From Maribacter halichondriae (GTDB lineage Bacteria; Bacteroidota; Bacteroidia; Flavobacteriales; Flavobacteriaceae): a DNA stretch of 64,000 nt. The notes below the pieces were generated by a model. It had not been told where the DNA came from. It saw nothing but the letters and a program-made list of their open reading frames with translations, and did no database searches. This document shows, in pieces, positions 10,662-19,203 of the stretch; the stretch's first letter is position 1; each line of letters opens with the position of its first letter. The stretch spans positions 434,001-498,000 of the forward strand of contig NZ_CP107030.1 of assembly GCF_027474825.1 (NCBI RefSeq), read 5' to 3'. A program made the position numbers and the translations under genes.

Positions 10662-12023
10662 TCAATTTTCAGAAGCCTCTTTATACAAAGGGGCTTTTTT
10701 TCGTGGTACTCGTAGTAGCAACAGAATTCCGACTAGAAAGAACAAAAACAAAAAGAGAATGGCATAGCGCATCGTACTAATTTGATCTACGATGGCAAAA
10801 AGAACCATGCCTATTACAATGCCTATCTTTTCAGCCACATCATAAAAACTAAAATAAGAGGTAGTGTCTTCTGTTTCGGGTAGAAATTTTGAATATGTAG
10901 AGCGCGCCAAAGCTTGAATTCCTCCCATTACCAAACCCACCAAGCCCGCAGCAACATAAAACTGCATTGGAGTAATCATAAAATAAGCGTAGAAACAAAG
11001 GCACAGCCAAATCGCGTTTACGGTAATCAACGTACTGATGTTCCCGAATTTTTCAGAAGCCCTTGATGTAACGATAGCGCCGAAAACAGCCACTAATTGA
11101 ATAACCAAAATACTAATGATCAGTCCTGATGTTTTCTCGGAATCAGTGGCCCAAGCGATTTCTTTCTCCCCGAAATACACGGCCATCAACATAATGGTCT
11201 GCACTGCCATACTAAAGACGAAAAAAGCGCCTAAATATCTTTTCAACCTTAGATTTTGTTTCAATTGCCGCCATACCAATTGTAGCTCCCTAAAACCATT
11301 TAACAATACATTTCTAGTCACCCTGTGGCCATTGGAAATCCCCTTCGGGAGTACATAAAACGTATATTGACTGAAAAGAATCCACCATACACCAACCGTG
11401 ATGAACGAAACTTTCATGGCCTTCAATTTGGCGAGGTTGTTTTGTTCTTCCGTACTTCCGATGTCAAAACCGAACCACTCGGGCTTCATGACCATCGCCA
11501 AATTTAGCAGCAGCAAAAGAACACTACCGATATAGCCCAACGAAAAACCCCTTGCACTTATGCGATCTTGTTGGTCTTCAAACGCAATATCGGGGAGGTA
11601 GGAATTGTAGAAAACCAAACTTCCCCAATAACCTATCAAACCCATAAAATAAAACAATAGGCTTAGGTGGATATGTTCTAAACTGAACCAATATAGCCCT
11701 ATGCATCCCGTTCCTCCCAAATAGCAGAAGAATTTCATGAAATTCTTCTTATTTCCAATATAGTCCGCAATACCAGATAAGATCGGGGATAATACCGCCA
11801 CCATTAAAAAAGTAAAGGCCGTAATTATGGATATCAATACCGTTTGTTTCATTTCAAAGCCAAATGCCGAAACAAGTTCGTCAGGGGAAGAAAAAAGTGC
11901 TGAATAATAAATAGGAAATATAGAAGAGGCAATGGTCAAAGTGTATACCGAATTGGCCCAATCATAGAAAGCCCATGCATTCAATAATTTTTTGCTCCCC
12001 TTGGTGGCTAACGTCTTGACCAT
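10662..12023 (-). CDS. MFS transporter, UMF1 (Atg22-like) family
   Basis: Polytopic inner-membrane transporter of about 453 residues with some 11-12 hydrophobic helices. The opening LLNAWAFYDWANSVY is the hallmark of the UMF1/Atg22-like branch of the major facilitator superfamily. The substrate cannot be told. The reading frame is open from 12047, but I choose the ATG at 12023 because the upstream codons overlap a transcription terminator (12033-12059). The gene converges on the DUF2807 operon. Confidence 0.87.
   Translation of the reverse strand: MVKTLATKGSKKLLNAWAFYDWANSVYTLTIASSIFPIYYSALFSSPDELVSAFGFEMKQTVLISIITAFTFLMVAVLSPILSGIADYIGNKKNFMKFFCYLGGTGCIGLYWFSLEHIHLSLLFYFMGLIGYWGSLVFYNSYLPDIAFEDQQDRISARGFSLGYIGSVLLLLLNLAMVMKPEWFGFDIGSTEEQNNLAKLKAMKVSFITVGVWWILFSQYTFYVLPKGISNGHRVTRNVLLNGFRELQLVWRQLKQNLRLKRYLGAFFVFSMAVQTIMLMAVYFGEKEIAWATDSEKTSGLIISILVIQLVAVFGAIVTSRASEKFGNISTLITVNAIWLCLCFYAYFMITPMQFYVAAGLVGLVMGGIQALARSTYSKFLPETEDTTSYFSFYDVAEKIGIVIGMVLFAIVDQISTMRYAILFLFLFFLVGILLLLRVPRKKAPLYKEASEN
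10673..10701 (+). terminator. Rho-independent terminator after the ECF/DUF2807 operon
   Basis: The sequence aagcctctttatacaaaggg begins a stem of about nine pairs with one wobble, followed by ctttttttc. It ends the plus-strand operon and lies inside the last codons of the convergent UMF1 transporter gene. Confidence 0.75.
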
Positions 12024-12032
12024 ATTTAAAAT

Positions 12033-12059
12033 AAAAAACCGCTCCAAATGGAACGGCTT
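12033..12059 (-). terminator. Rho-independent terminator after the M48 gene
   Basis: On the minus strand aagccgttccatttggagcgg forms a nine-pair stem with a four-base loop, followed by six T residues. It sits between the M48 peptidase gene and the UMF1 start and helps decide that start. Confidence 0.75.
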
Positions 12060-12086
12060 CTAATATACGATTATTGACTTAAATAC

Positions 12087-12896
12087 CTATTGGAATTTGG
12101 TAACTCCAAATTTAGCCGCCTCTTGTTTTGCCAAAGGTGCCCATGCAGTTAAATTGGAAATTCTAGTGTCGTTCGATGGGTGGGTGCTCAAAAATTCTGG
12201 TGGAGCCTGTCCCCCACTTTTGGACTTCATACGTTTCCACAGTTCGGCCGCCTCATCAGGATTGTACCCAGCTATGGCCATAATCTGCAACCCGATACGG
12301 TCCGCCTCAGTTTCATGGCCTCTGCTAAAAGGCAACATCAGACCAACTGTCGAACCAAGTCCATACGCCTGATTGAACATATTTCTTTTTTCTGGATCCT
12401 GGATCGCTACATTTCCGGCGACAGCCCCGATTTGCTGTAACGTACCGGCACTCATTCGTTGTGCGCCATGATCTGCCAATGCGTGGGCGACTTCATGACC
12501 CATAACGACCGCAACACCCGTTTCGGTCTGTGTAATTGGAAGTATGCCCGTATAGAAAACAATTTTACCTCCTGGCATACACCAAGCGTTGACCGTTTCA
12601 TCTTTAACAAGGTTATATTCCCACTTATAGTCCTTGAGATACCCTGGATATCCATTGGCTACCAACCATCGTTCAGCGGCGGAAGAAATACGCTGTCCGA
12701 CCTTGGTAATCATCTTGGCCTCAGCCGTATTTTCAACGACCGCGTTTTCGGTCAAAAATTGATCATATTGTGCGAATGCCATCGGAAAGATTTGGCTATT
12801 CGGATAAAAATTCAAAACTTTCTTGCCGGTAAAGGGGTTAACCTTGCATGCCATTACAGTCAAAAAGACCGCTGTTATTAATACAATTTTTTTCAT
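12087..12896 (-). CDS. M48-family zinc metallopeptidase lipoprotein
   Basis: Membrane-anchored metalloprotease of 269 residues, similar to the LoiP/BepA-like branch that works on envelope proteins. The signal ends in a lipobox (FLTVMAC, Cys at 17). The zinc motif is HEVAHALADHG near residue 150, with the third ligand in ETEADRIG near 206. There is no large extra domain after the catalytic part. It lies downstream of the GH31 gene on the same strand with 39 bases between, so it could be co-transcribed, but its function is unlikely to be linked to glucan metabolism. Confidence 0.9.
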   Translation of the reverse strand: MKKIVLITAVFLTVMACKVNPFTGKKVLNFYPNSQIFPMAFAQYDQFLTENAVVENTAEAKMITKVGQRISSAAERWLVANGYPGYLKDYKWEYNLVKDETVNAWCMPGGKIVFYTGILPITQTETGVAVVMGHEVAHALADHGAQRMSAGTLQQIGAVAGNVAIQDPEKRNMFNQAYGLGSTVGLMLPFSRGHETEADRIGLQIMAIAGYNPDEAAELWKRMKSKSGGQAPPEFLSTHPSNDTRISNLTAWAPLAKQEAAKFGVTKFQ

Positions 12897-12935
12897 TTTA
12901 ATATAGTGTTTAGTGTCTTGTAAAATACAAAAAAA

Positions 12936-15335
12936 TTAATTTCCAATAATATGTAATTCGGTAAAATCCTTTTTGATTACAATACTATTGTCGCCATTAA
13001 GTTTGAGTTCTTTCAAGGGCACTTCTACATTGTCTACTTCTATAGCCATAATTTTAAAGGGCAGGCCATGCAGGTTAATCTTGAAATTCTTGTAACTCGT
13101 TATGAACGACCCATCTTTAAACTGCTGAACAATCAATTCTTTTTCTTTGCCCAATAATTTCAATCTTCTAAGGCTATACTGTCCTTTTTTGTAATCATAG
13201 CCATTCTGTGCATCTTCATATACCAAGGAACTCTCTACTCCTAATTTATAATATACCTCTAAATTCAATTCTTTTATCTCCAACTCGCCTACATATTGTT
13301 GAACCGGGTACTTGGGTACGATTGCCCCCTCTTTGACAAACAGGGGCATGCTATCGAGATCAGCTTCTACCCATTTCTCTTTTCCGCCTTCGACAATTTC
13401 GTTATTCCAATAATTATACCATTTTCCTCTGGGTATGTACATTCTTCTTCCTTTGGCGTTCGGCTCTTGTACCGGACATACCAAAATTTGCTTACCAAAG
13501 ATGAACTCGTCCGTTCTGAAATGGGTCTGCGTATCCTCCTGGTCGAAATGTACCAAGGACTGCAGCATGGGTGTGCCTGCAACCGTATACCTCCAGAACA
13601 TGGTGTACAAATAGGGCAACAATTGATATCTGATTTCAATGAATTTACGGACTACATCGGTTACTTCCTTACCGAAAGACCAAGGCTCTTGGTCACCATG
13701 GTCCCCACTGGAGTGCACCCTACAAAAGGGATGAAAAATTCCCAATTGAATCCATCTTGCAAAAAGTTCACCGTTGGGTTGTTCGGCAAATCCACCGATA
13801 TCGGAACCGACGAACGAATACCCGCTCATGCTCATTCGCTGTGCCTGAACATTGGCAATCCACAAATGCTCCCACGTGGCGACATTATCTCCGGTCCAAG
13901 TAGAAGAATAGCGCTGTGTACCAGCAAAGGCAGCTCTTGTAATCACGAAAGGCCTTTTTGGGTATACGTATTTCTTAACCCCTTCATAAGTCGCACGTAC
14001 CATTTGCATGCCATAGATATTATGGGCTTTTCGATGCGAACTTGGGTGGCCATCAAAATTATGTCTTGTATCTAGAGGAGCGGTTTTTGTGGGTACTTCC
14101 ATCACGGCCGGTTCGTTCATATCGTTCCAGACGGCATGAACACCGATTTCGGCCATGAATTCTTTGTAAAGTTCCGCCCACCATGCGCGCACCTCAGGAT
14201 TCGTAAAATCGGGAAAATGACACTCTCCCGGCCAAACTTTTCCTTTCATATATGGTCCATCCCCACGTTTACAGAAATAATCCTTTTCAACGGCCTCTTG
14301 ATAAACCCAATAGTCACGGTCTACCTTGATTCCCGGATCGATCATGACAACGGTCTTGAATCCATCTTCATATAACTCATCGATCATTCGTTTTGGGTCG
14401 GGAAATTTTTTCTTGTCCCATGTGAAACATCGAAAACCATCCATGTAATCGATATCCAAATAAATGGCATCACAAGGTATTTTCAATTTTCTGAACTTAG
14501 CCGTAATATCCTTTACATTCTTTTCTGGAAAATAGCTCCATTTTGATTGATGATACCCCATGGCCCACATCGGAGGAAGTTCTGGAGTACCGGTCAAATT
14601 GGTATAGGCCTTGACCACTTCGGACATCTGTGGACCATAAAAAAAGTAATAGTTCATCTCGCCCCCATCGGCCCAAAAGCTGGTAACGTTTCTACGCTCA
14701 TGGGCAAAATCGAAGTACGACCTGAACGTATTGTCGAAAAATATACCGTAGGATTTATTGTTATGTAAACCTATATAAAAGGGAATCGCCTTATAAAGTG
14801 GTTCTTGGTCTTTTCCATACGCATATTGATCAGTGCACCAATTGTTGACCCGCTTTCCTTTTAGGTTCGAATGGGTAGCCTTATCGCCCATACCATAAAA
14901 ACTTTCGGTATTTTGAGTAATCTTGCTCATTTTCACTGTATTTCCACCGAATTCATAATTCTCTTCCCAGTGAAAGCCGATTTCATCCTCATTTATGATG
15001 GTTCCTTCCAAATCAGAAATTTGAACACGTAGCGAATTTTTGTCGACCAATACTTGAACTTTTTCGGTCTCAACTAAGTATTCGGTCTTTGTCTCGGTAA
15101 CTTCCAATTTATTATACCCGTGGCTTGCGGTATCGCTGACGGCGTACGAAAAATCGGGTTGAAAAACGTGTTCCGTGGCATAACGGAACCGAAAAAGACC
15201 ATCCTGCAATACGGTAAGTTCCAATATGACACCGTTTTCGGTGGTAAAGTAAAGTTTGTGAGTATCTCTTATATAATCTACTATCTGGTTCGGGTATAGA
15301 TTCCCTTTATATTCCAGTTCAGTATTTGTAATCAT
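12936..15335 (-). CDS. Glycoside hydrolase family 31 alpha-glucosidase
   Basis: Alpha-glucosidase of 799 residues releasing glucose from the non-reducing ends of alpha-glucans or maltooligosaccharides. The GH31 nucleophile motif WNDMNEP has its Asp at residue 405; upstream, LDIDYMDGFRCFTWD is also diagnostic. No signal peptide is seen, so it is likely cytoplasmic. It ends the glgE-mak-glgB cluster, from which it is separated by 97 bases, and would degrade the glucan that cluster makes or trim its branches. Start ATG at 15335 gives the N-terminal GH31 beta-sandwich in full. Confidence 0.92.
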   Translation of the reverse strand: MITNTELEYKGNLYPNQIVDYIRDTHKLYFTTENGVILELTVLQDGLFRFRYATEHVFQPDFSYAVSDTASHGYNKLEVTETKTEYLVETEKVQVLVDKNSLRVQISDLEGTIINEDEIGFHWEENYEFGGNTVKMSKITQNTESFYGMGDKATHSNLKGKRVNNWCTDQYAYGKDQEPLYKAIPFYIGLHNNKSYGIFFDNTFRSYFDFAHERRNVTSFWADGGEMNYYFFYGPQMSEVVKAYTNLTGTPELPPMWAMGYHQSKWSYFPEKNVKDITAKFRKLKIPCDAIYLDIDYMDGFRCFTWDKKKFPDPKRMIDELYEDGFKTVVMIDPGIKVDRDYWVYQEAVEKDYFCKRGDGPYMKGKVWPGECHFPDFTNPEVRAWWAELYKEFMAEIGVHAVWNDMNEPAVMEVPTKTAPLDTRHNFDGHPSSHRKAHNIYGMQMVRATYEGVKKYVYPKRPFVITRAAFAGTQRYSSTWTGDNVATWEHLWIANVQAQRMSMSGYSFVGSDIGGFAEQPNGELFARWIQLGIFHPFCRVHSSGDHGDQEPWSFGKEVTDVVRKFIEIRYQLLPYLYTMFWRYTVAGTPMLQSLVHFDQEDTQTHFRTDEFIFGKQILVCPVQEPNAKGRRMYIPRGKWYNYWNNEIVEGGKEKWVEADLDSMPLFVKEGAIVPKYPVQQYVGELEIKELNLEVYYKLGVESSLVYEDAQNGYDYKKGQYSLRRLKLLGKEKELIVQQFKDGSFITSYKNFKINLHGLPFKIMAIEVDNVEVPLKELKLNGDNSIVIKKDFTELHIIGN

Positions 15336-15432
15336 AAATGGTTTATTTATTTAGATGGCAAAAAAAGGCCATAACAGTCAATTTTAAAAATTTAACAATA
15401 CGAATTGTCAACTTGATCGTTTAGGCGACGGA

Positions 15433-17346
15433 TTATTGCAGAATGATTACACTTAACGGAGGTATGGTCACTTCAACAGAATTTTTCTGGCCGTTCCAGT
15501 CGGTCTTGGTGGTCTTAATGGTAGTATTCGTTATTCCGCTTCCACCATATTTGGTATCGTCACTATTGAATATCTCTTTGTATTTTCTTGCTTTGGGAAC
15601 CCCAATACGATAGCTCTCCCTAGGAATGGGCGTAAAATTACAGGCCACAACCAAATCGTTTTTCTTATCGTGGCCTTTTCGCATATACGTCAAAACCGAA
15701 TTTTCAGAATCCCCATAATCAATCCATTGAAAACCCTCTGAACTGAATTGTTTTTCATAGAGTGCGGGATAGGATTTATAAACCGTGTTCAAATCCTTGA
15801 CCACATTCTGTATTCCTTGATGCAGTTCAAATTGAATCAAATGCCAATCAAGACTTTGATCGAAATTCCATTCTGAAGTCTGCCCGAATTCGGCACCTTG
15901 AAACATGATCTTGGTACCTGGGTGCGTGAACATGTAACCAAATAAAAGTCTTAAGTTGGCAAACCGTTGCCATTCGTCACCGGGCATTCTATAAATCAAT
16001 GATTGCTTCCCATAGACCACTTCATCATGTGAAAAGGGAAGCATGAAGTTCTCGGTAAACGCATAGGTCATACTGAATGTTATATCGTTCTGGTGGTGTC
16101 TTCTATAAATCGGTTCTTTCTTGAAATATTCAAGGGTATCGTGCATCCATCCCATCATCCATTTCATGCCAAAACCAAGTCCGCCTAAATAAACAGGGCG
16201 AGTAACCCCTGAAAATGCCGTGGATTCTTCCGCGATTGTCTGAACACCGTCATAACTTTTGTAAACCTCTTCGTTCAATTCCTTTAACAGCGATATGGCC
16301 TCAAGGTTTTCATTGTTCCCGTATATATTTGGCTCCCAATCTCCATCATCTCTAGAATAGTCTAAATACAACATCGAAGCTACTGCATCGACCCGTAAGC
16401 CATCAACATGGAATTGTTCTAACCAAAAAAGGGCATTGCTAATCAAAAAGGCCCGTACCTCGTTACGGCCATAATTAAAAATCAAACTTTTCCAATCAGG
16501 GTGGTATCCCCTTCTACGATCAGGATGTTCGTATAGGTTCGAACCGTCAAAATTACCTAGTCCGTGGGCATCTTCGGGAAAATGAGAGGGTACCCAATCT
16601 AGAATTACTCCAATATCGTTCCGGTGAAAGGTATCGACAAGCACCTTAAAATCTTCAGGTTTTCCAAAACGGGAGGTCGGTGCAAAATAGCCGGTTAGTT
16701 GATACCCCCACGAAGGGTCGTACGGAAATTCCATAATCGGCATGAACTCTACATGCGTATACCCCATTTCCTTCACATATTGAACAAGTTCATCGGCAAG
16801 TTCAATGTACGACATGAAGGTATTGTCGGCTTTTCGTCTCCAGGAGCCCAAATGCACTTCATATACCGAATAGGGTCGATCTAACCCATTTTTATCCTTT
16901 CGGTATCCCATCCATTTTTTGTCCTTCCATTTATAATCCGACTCCCAGACCACGGAGGCCGTTTTAGGCGGTTGTTCACAAAAACGAGCAAATGGATCTG
17001 CCTTTTCCGTTATAACATCATTGTTGTTCGATTGAATTTTATACTTATATAAGGTGCCCTGGTCAAGTCCGGGAATAAAGCCTTCCCAAATGCCGCTAGA
17101 ATCCCAACGAACGTTCAATCTATGGTCGCCTTCCAACCAAAAATTAAAATCGCCGACCACCGAAACCGATTTTGCAGAGGGTGCCCAAACGGCAAAATAA
17201 ACTCCTTTCTCGCCATCGACCTCTACGATATGTGAGCCAAGTTTGTCATACAATCGATAATGTTTCCCCGATTTGAAGAGATCTATATCAAAGTCTGTAA
17301 ATAAGCTATGTACTTTTACTTTGCCCATATAATTATTTTGTTTCAT
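15433..17346 (-). CDS. glgB: 1,4-alpha-glucan branching enzyme
   Basis: GH13 branching enzyme (EC 2.4.1.18) that cuts an alpha-1,4 chain and reattaches it by an alpha-1,6 bond. The 637 residues contain a CBM48 N-domain (YFAVWAPSAKSVSVVGDFN near 50-67), then the catalytic barrel with EFMPIMEFPYDPSWGYQ, nucleophile Asp320 in GLRVDAVASMLYLDY, acid Glu in TIAEEST and SHDEVVYGK. It lacks the extra N-terminal N1 domain of the longest GlgB forms. The start overlaps the end of the maltokinase gene by 14 bases, which indicates coupled translation. Confidence 0.96.
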   Translation of the reverse strand: MKQNNYMGKVKVHSLFTDFDIDLFKSGKHYRLYDKLGSHIVEVDGEKGVYFAVWAPSAKSVSVVGDFNFWLEGDHRLNVRWDSSGIWEGFIPGLDQGTLYKYKIQSNNNDVITEKADPFARFCEQPPKTASVVWESDYKWKDKKWMGYRKDKNGLDRPYSVYEVHLGSWRRKADNTFMSYIELADELVQYVKEMGYTHVEFMPIMEFPYDPSWGYQLTGYFAPTSRFGKPEDFKVLVDTFHRNDIGVILDWVPSHFPEDAHGLGNFDGSNLYEHPDRRRGYHPDWKSLIFNYGRNEVRAFLISNALFWLEQFHVDGLRVDAVASMLYLDYSRDDGDWEPNIYGNNENLEAISLLKELNEEVYKSYDGVQTIAEESTAFSGVTRPVYLGGLGFGMKWMMGWMHDTLEYFKKEPIYRRHHQNDITFSMTYAFTENFMLPFSHDEVVYGKQSLIYRMPGDEWQRFANLRLLFGYMFTHPGTKIMFQGAEFGQTSEWNFDQSLDWHLIQFELHQGIQNVVKDLNTVYKSYPALYEKQFSSEGFQWIDYGDSENSVLTYMRKGHDKKNDLVVACNFTPIPRESYRIGVPKARKYKEIFNSDDTKYGGSGITNTTIKTTKTDWNGQKNSVEVTIPPLSVIILQ

Positions 17347-18967
17347 TAATTATGCCCAGGATGCCTTCAAGTGGTATTACCGCCCAGCGCGGACGCGAAT
17401 TCATTTCATAGCCCAATTCATATACCGCCTTCTCGAGCATAGTATATTTCAGAATGAAAATACGTTCTTGATGGTACCCGATATTGAGATTGTTCTCTTG
17501 AATTAGAGTGACATAGGTTTCCAAAAATACGCCAATAAAAAATCGATATAGTGTTTCACCTGCTTTAAATAGATCTTCTTGCGAATACGGATATTTGTCG
17601 CCATTGTTAAAAATAGTCGCATAAATAGCGTAGTGAAATGAACGGAAGATTCCGGCAACATCCTTTAACGGTGGGTGTTTTACCTTTCTATCACGAATTG
17701 TGCTTTCTGGCTCTCCTTCGAAATCAAGTAGATAAAAATCATCTTGGTTCACTAAGATTTGCCCTAAATGATAATCGCCGTGCACACGAATACGCTCTCC
17801 CTTTAGCTTCGTCCAGTCAAAATTTACGAAACGGCGGCGTATCTCGTTCTTTCGTTCTAAAAACTCCTTGACCAGTACTGCGGCCCGACCCTCTAATTTA
17901 TGGAGGTTATTCTCGACACTGTTTATTCTGTTCTGAAACTGATACAGTAACCGATTTTTAAGCCAGACCTCGTAATCACTATTGAAATGTGCAGGGGTAA
18001 ACGAAGTATCTTCAAACTCAGAACCTAGGGCGATATGCATTTCTGCGGTACGCCTTGCCATCACCTGCAACCGAAGAAAAATGCTCAGACCGGCCCAGTC
18101 GATTATTTCAGGCGGCACATCTTTTATTTGAAGCCGTTGGAACATTTCTGTCTTTGGCAACTTTGAAACCTCGATTTTTTTATACTCCAGGTTAGCGAAT
18201 ACCTTATTCACCTCTTTAAGCATGAATTCCCAAGCATCGCCTTGGTTTGGCACCAATTCTTGTAATAGAGCGATAGTGATATTGTCTTTATCCTTATCGA
18301 TAAAACTGATGCTTCCCAAGTAGGCCGGCGTATTCTTAAATCCTTTCTTTTCGGAAAGAAATTGGCTCATCTCAAAATCGGGGTTCTTATCCGCATAAAT
18401 TCGCCTGAAAAATTTGATGACCGAATTATCATTGATGATGATTGAGGTATTGCTCTGCTCTAACCCCATAAACCGAGACGATTTATATTCAGTTTCATTG
18501 AACAATGCACTTTTGTGGTAGCGAACTGCAGTTTTATCATTGGGCACCGATGTCATAATTCGCTCAAAAACCAATTTTCTGAAGGCCTCTAAGTTGATGG
18601 CGTCGATAATGAAGCCTTCTTGTCCTTTCATGGTCAACGGTAGAATACGATCTTCTTTGGCAAAACTTTCATCTGAGACGAAAGCAATCGGCAAGAAATA
18701 GTGCTGGTAAAAGGCCTCTTCGAAATTGATTTCCAATAAGAGTCCGTAGTATACCTCCTCATTCTGCTGGATCCGAAAGTATTGATGCAGCTCTATGTAC
18801 TTCAATTTACTCGATTTGCCCCCGTACCAACGTTGTCTTAGAATATATTCAACAAGAATATCGGATAGAAACGCCTTGATAAATGGTTCATGGTCAAGCA
18901 AGTTTTCCCAGGGCACATCGAAAACGTACGGAGGTTGCAATAGGGTTTCTTGCTTTTTTTTTGCCAT
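17333..18967 (-). CDS. mak: Maltokinase-like protein (Mak/Pep2 family)
   Basis: Predicted to phosphorylate maltose to maltose 1-phosphate, the donor used by GlgE. The 544 residues show the maltokinase N-terminal cap (YILRQRWYGGKSS near residue 40), then an aminoglycoside-phosphotransferase-like fold with RVHGDYHLGQILV as the catalytic loop and FYLLDFEGEP as the metal-binding segment. It stands alone and is not fused to trehalose synthase. The position between glgE and glgB fits a GlgE pathway. Some annotation pipelines call such proteins trehalose synthase by transfer from fused homologues; no GH13 domain is present here. Confidence 0.88.
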   Translation of the reverse strand: MAKKKQETLLQPPYVFDVPWENLLDHEPFIKAFLSDILVEYILRQRWYGGKSSKLKYIELHQYFRIQQNEEVYYGLLLEINFEEAFYQHYFLPIAFVSDESFAKEDRILPLTMKGQEGFIIDAINLEAFRKLVFERIMTSVPNDKTAVRYHKSALFNETEYKSSRFMGLEQSNTSIIINDNSVIKFFRRIYADKNPDFEMSQFLSEKKGFKNTPAYLGSISFIDKDKDNITIALLQELVPNQGDAWEFMLKEVNKVFANLEYKKIEVSKLPKTEMFQRLQIKDVPPEIIDWAGLSIFLRLQVMARRTAEMHIALGSEFEDTSFTPAHFNSDYEVWLKNRLLYQFQNRINSVENNLHKLEGRAAVLVKEFLERKNEIRRRFVNFDWTKLKGERIRVHGDYHLGQILVNQDDFYLLDFEGEPESTIRDRKVKHPPLKDVAGIFRSFHYAIYATIFNNGDKYPYSQEDLFKAGETLYRFFIGVFLETYVTLIQENNLNIGYHQERIFILKYTMLEKAVYELGYEMNSRPRWAVIPLEGILGIINETK

Positions 18968-18992
18968 GTTGTTCGTAACGATTTTAGCTATT

Positions 18993-19181
18993 CTAATTTA
19001 TTTTACGTGCCTTGAAATATTGATACAAAGAGCTTGCAGCAATTAAAGTCCATATGGCTCGATACAGCCAAATATTCATCGAAAAACCAAAAATCGAAGC
19101 ATTTTCGTTACCTCCCCAAAAACTGTAAATCACGTTCGCCACAGCTATTATTCCCACTATTAAATTCAAGGTTTTGTTCAT
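18993..19181 (-). CDS. Small two-helix membrane protein
   Basis: Protein of 62 residues with two hydrophobic stretches (LNLIVGIIAVANVIYSFWG at 5-23 and WLYRAIWTLIAASSLYQYF at 38-56) and a basic tail KARKIN. I do not recognise a family. It lies between glgE and mak with short gaps (22 and 25 bases), so it is almost certainly in the operon, in the position where trehalose synthase genes are often found in such clusters. It has no visible catalytic potential. Confidence 0.65.
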   Translation of the reverse strand: MNKTLNLIVGIIAVANVIYSFWGGNENASIFGFSMNIWLYRAIWTLIAASSLYQYFKARKIN

Positions 19182-19203
19182 AATAAAAAATTGATCGGCT
19201 TTG

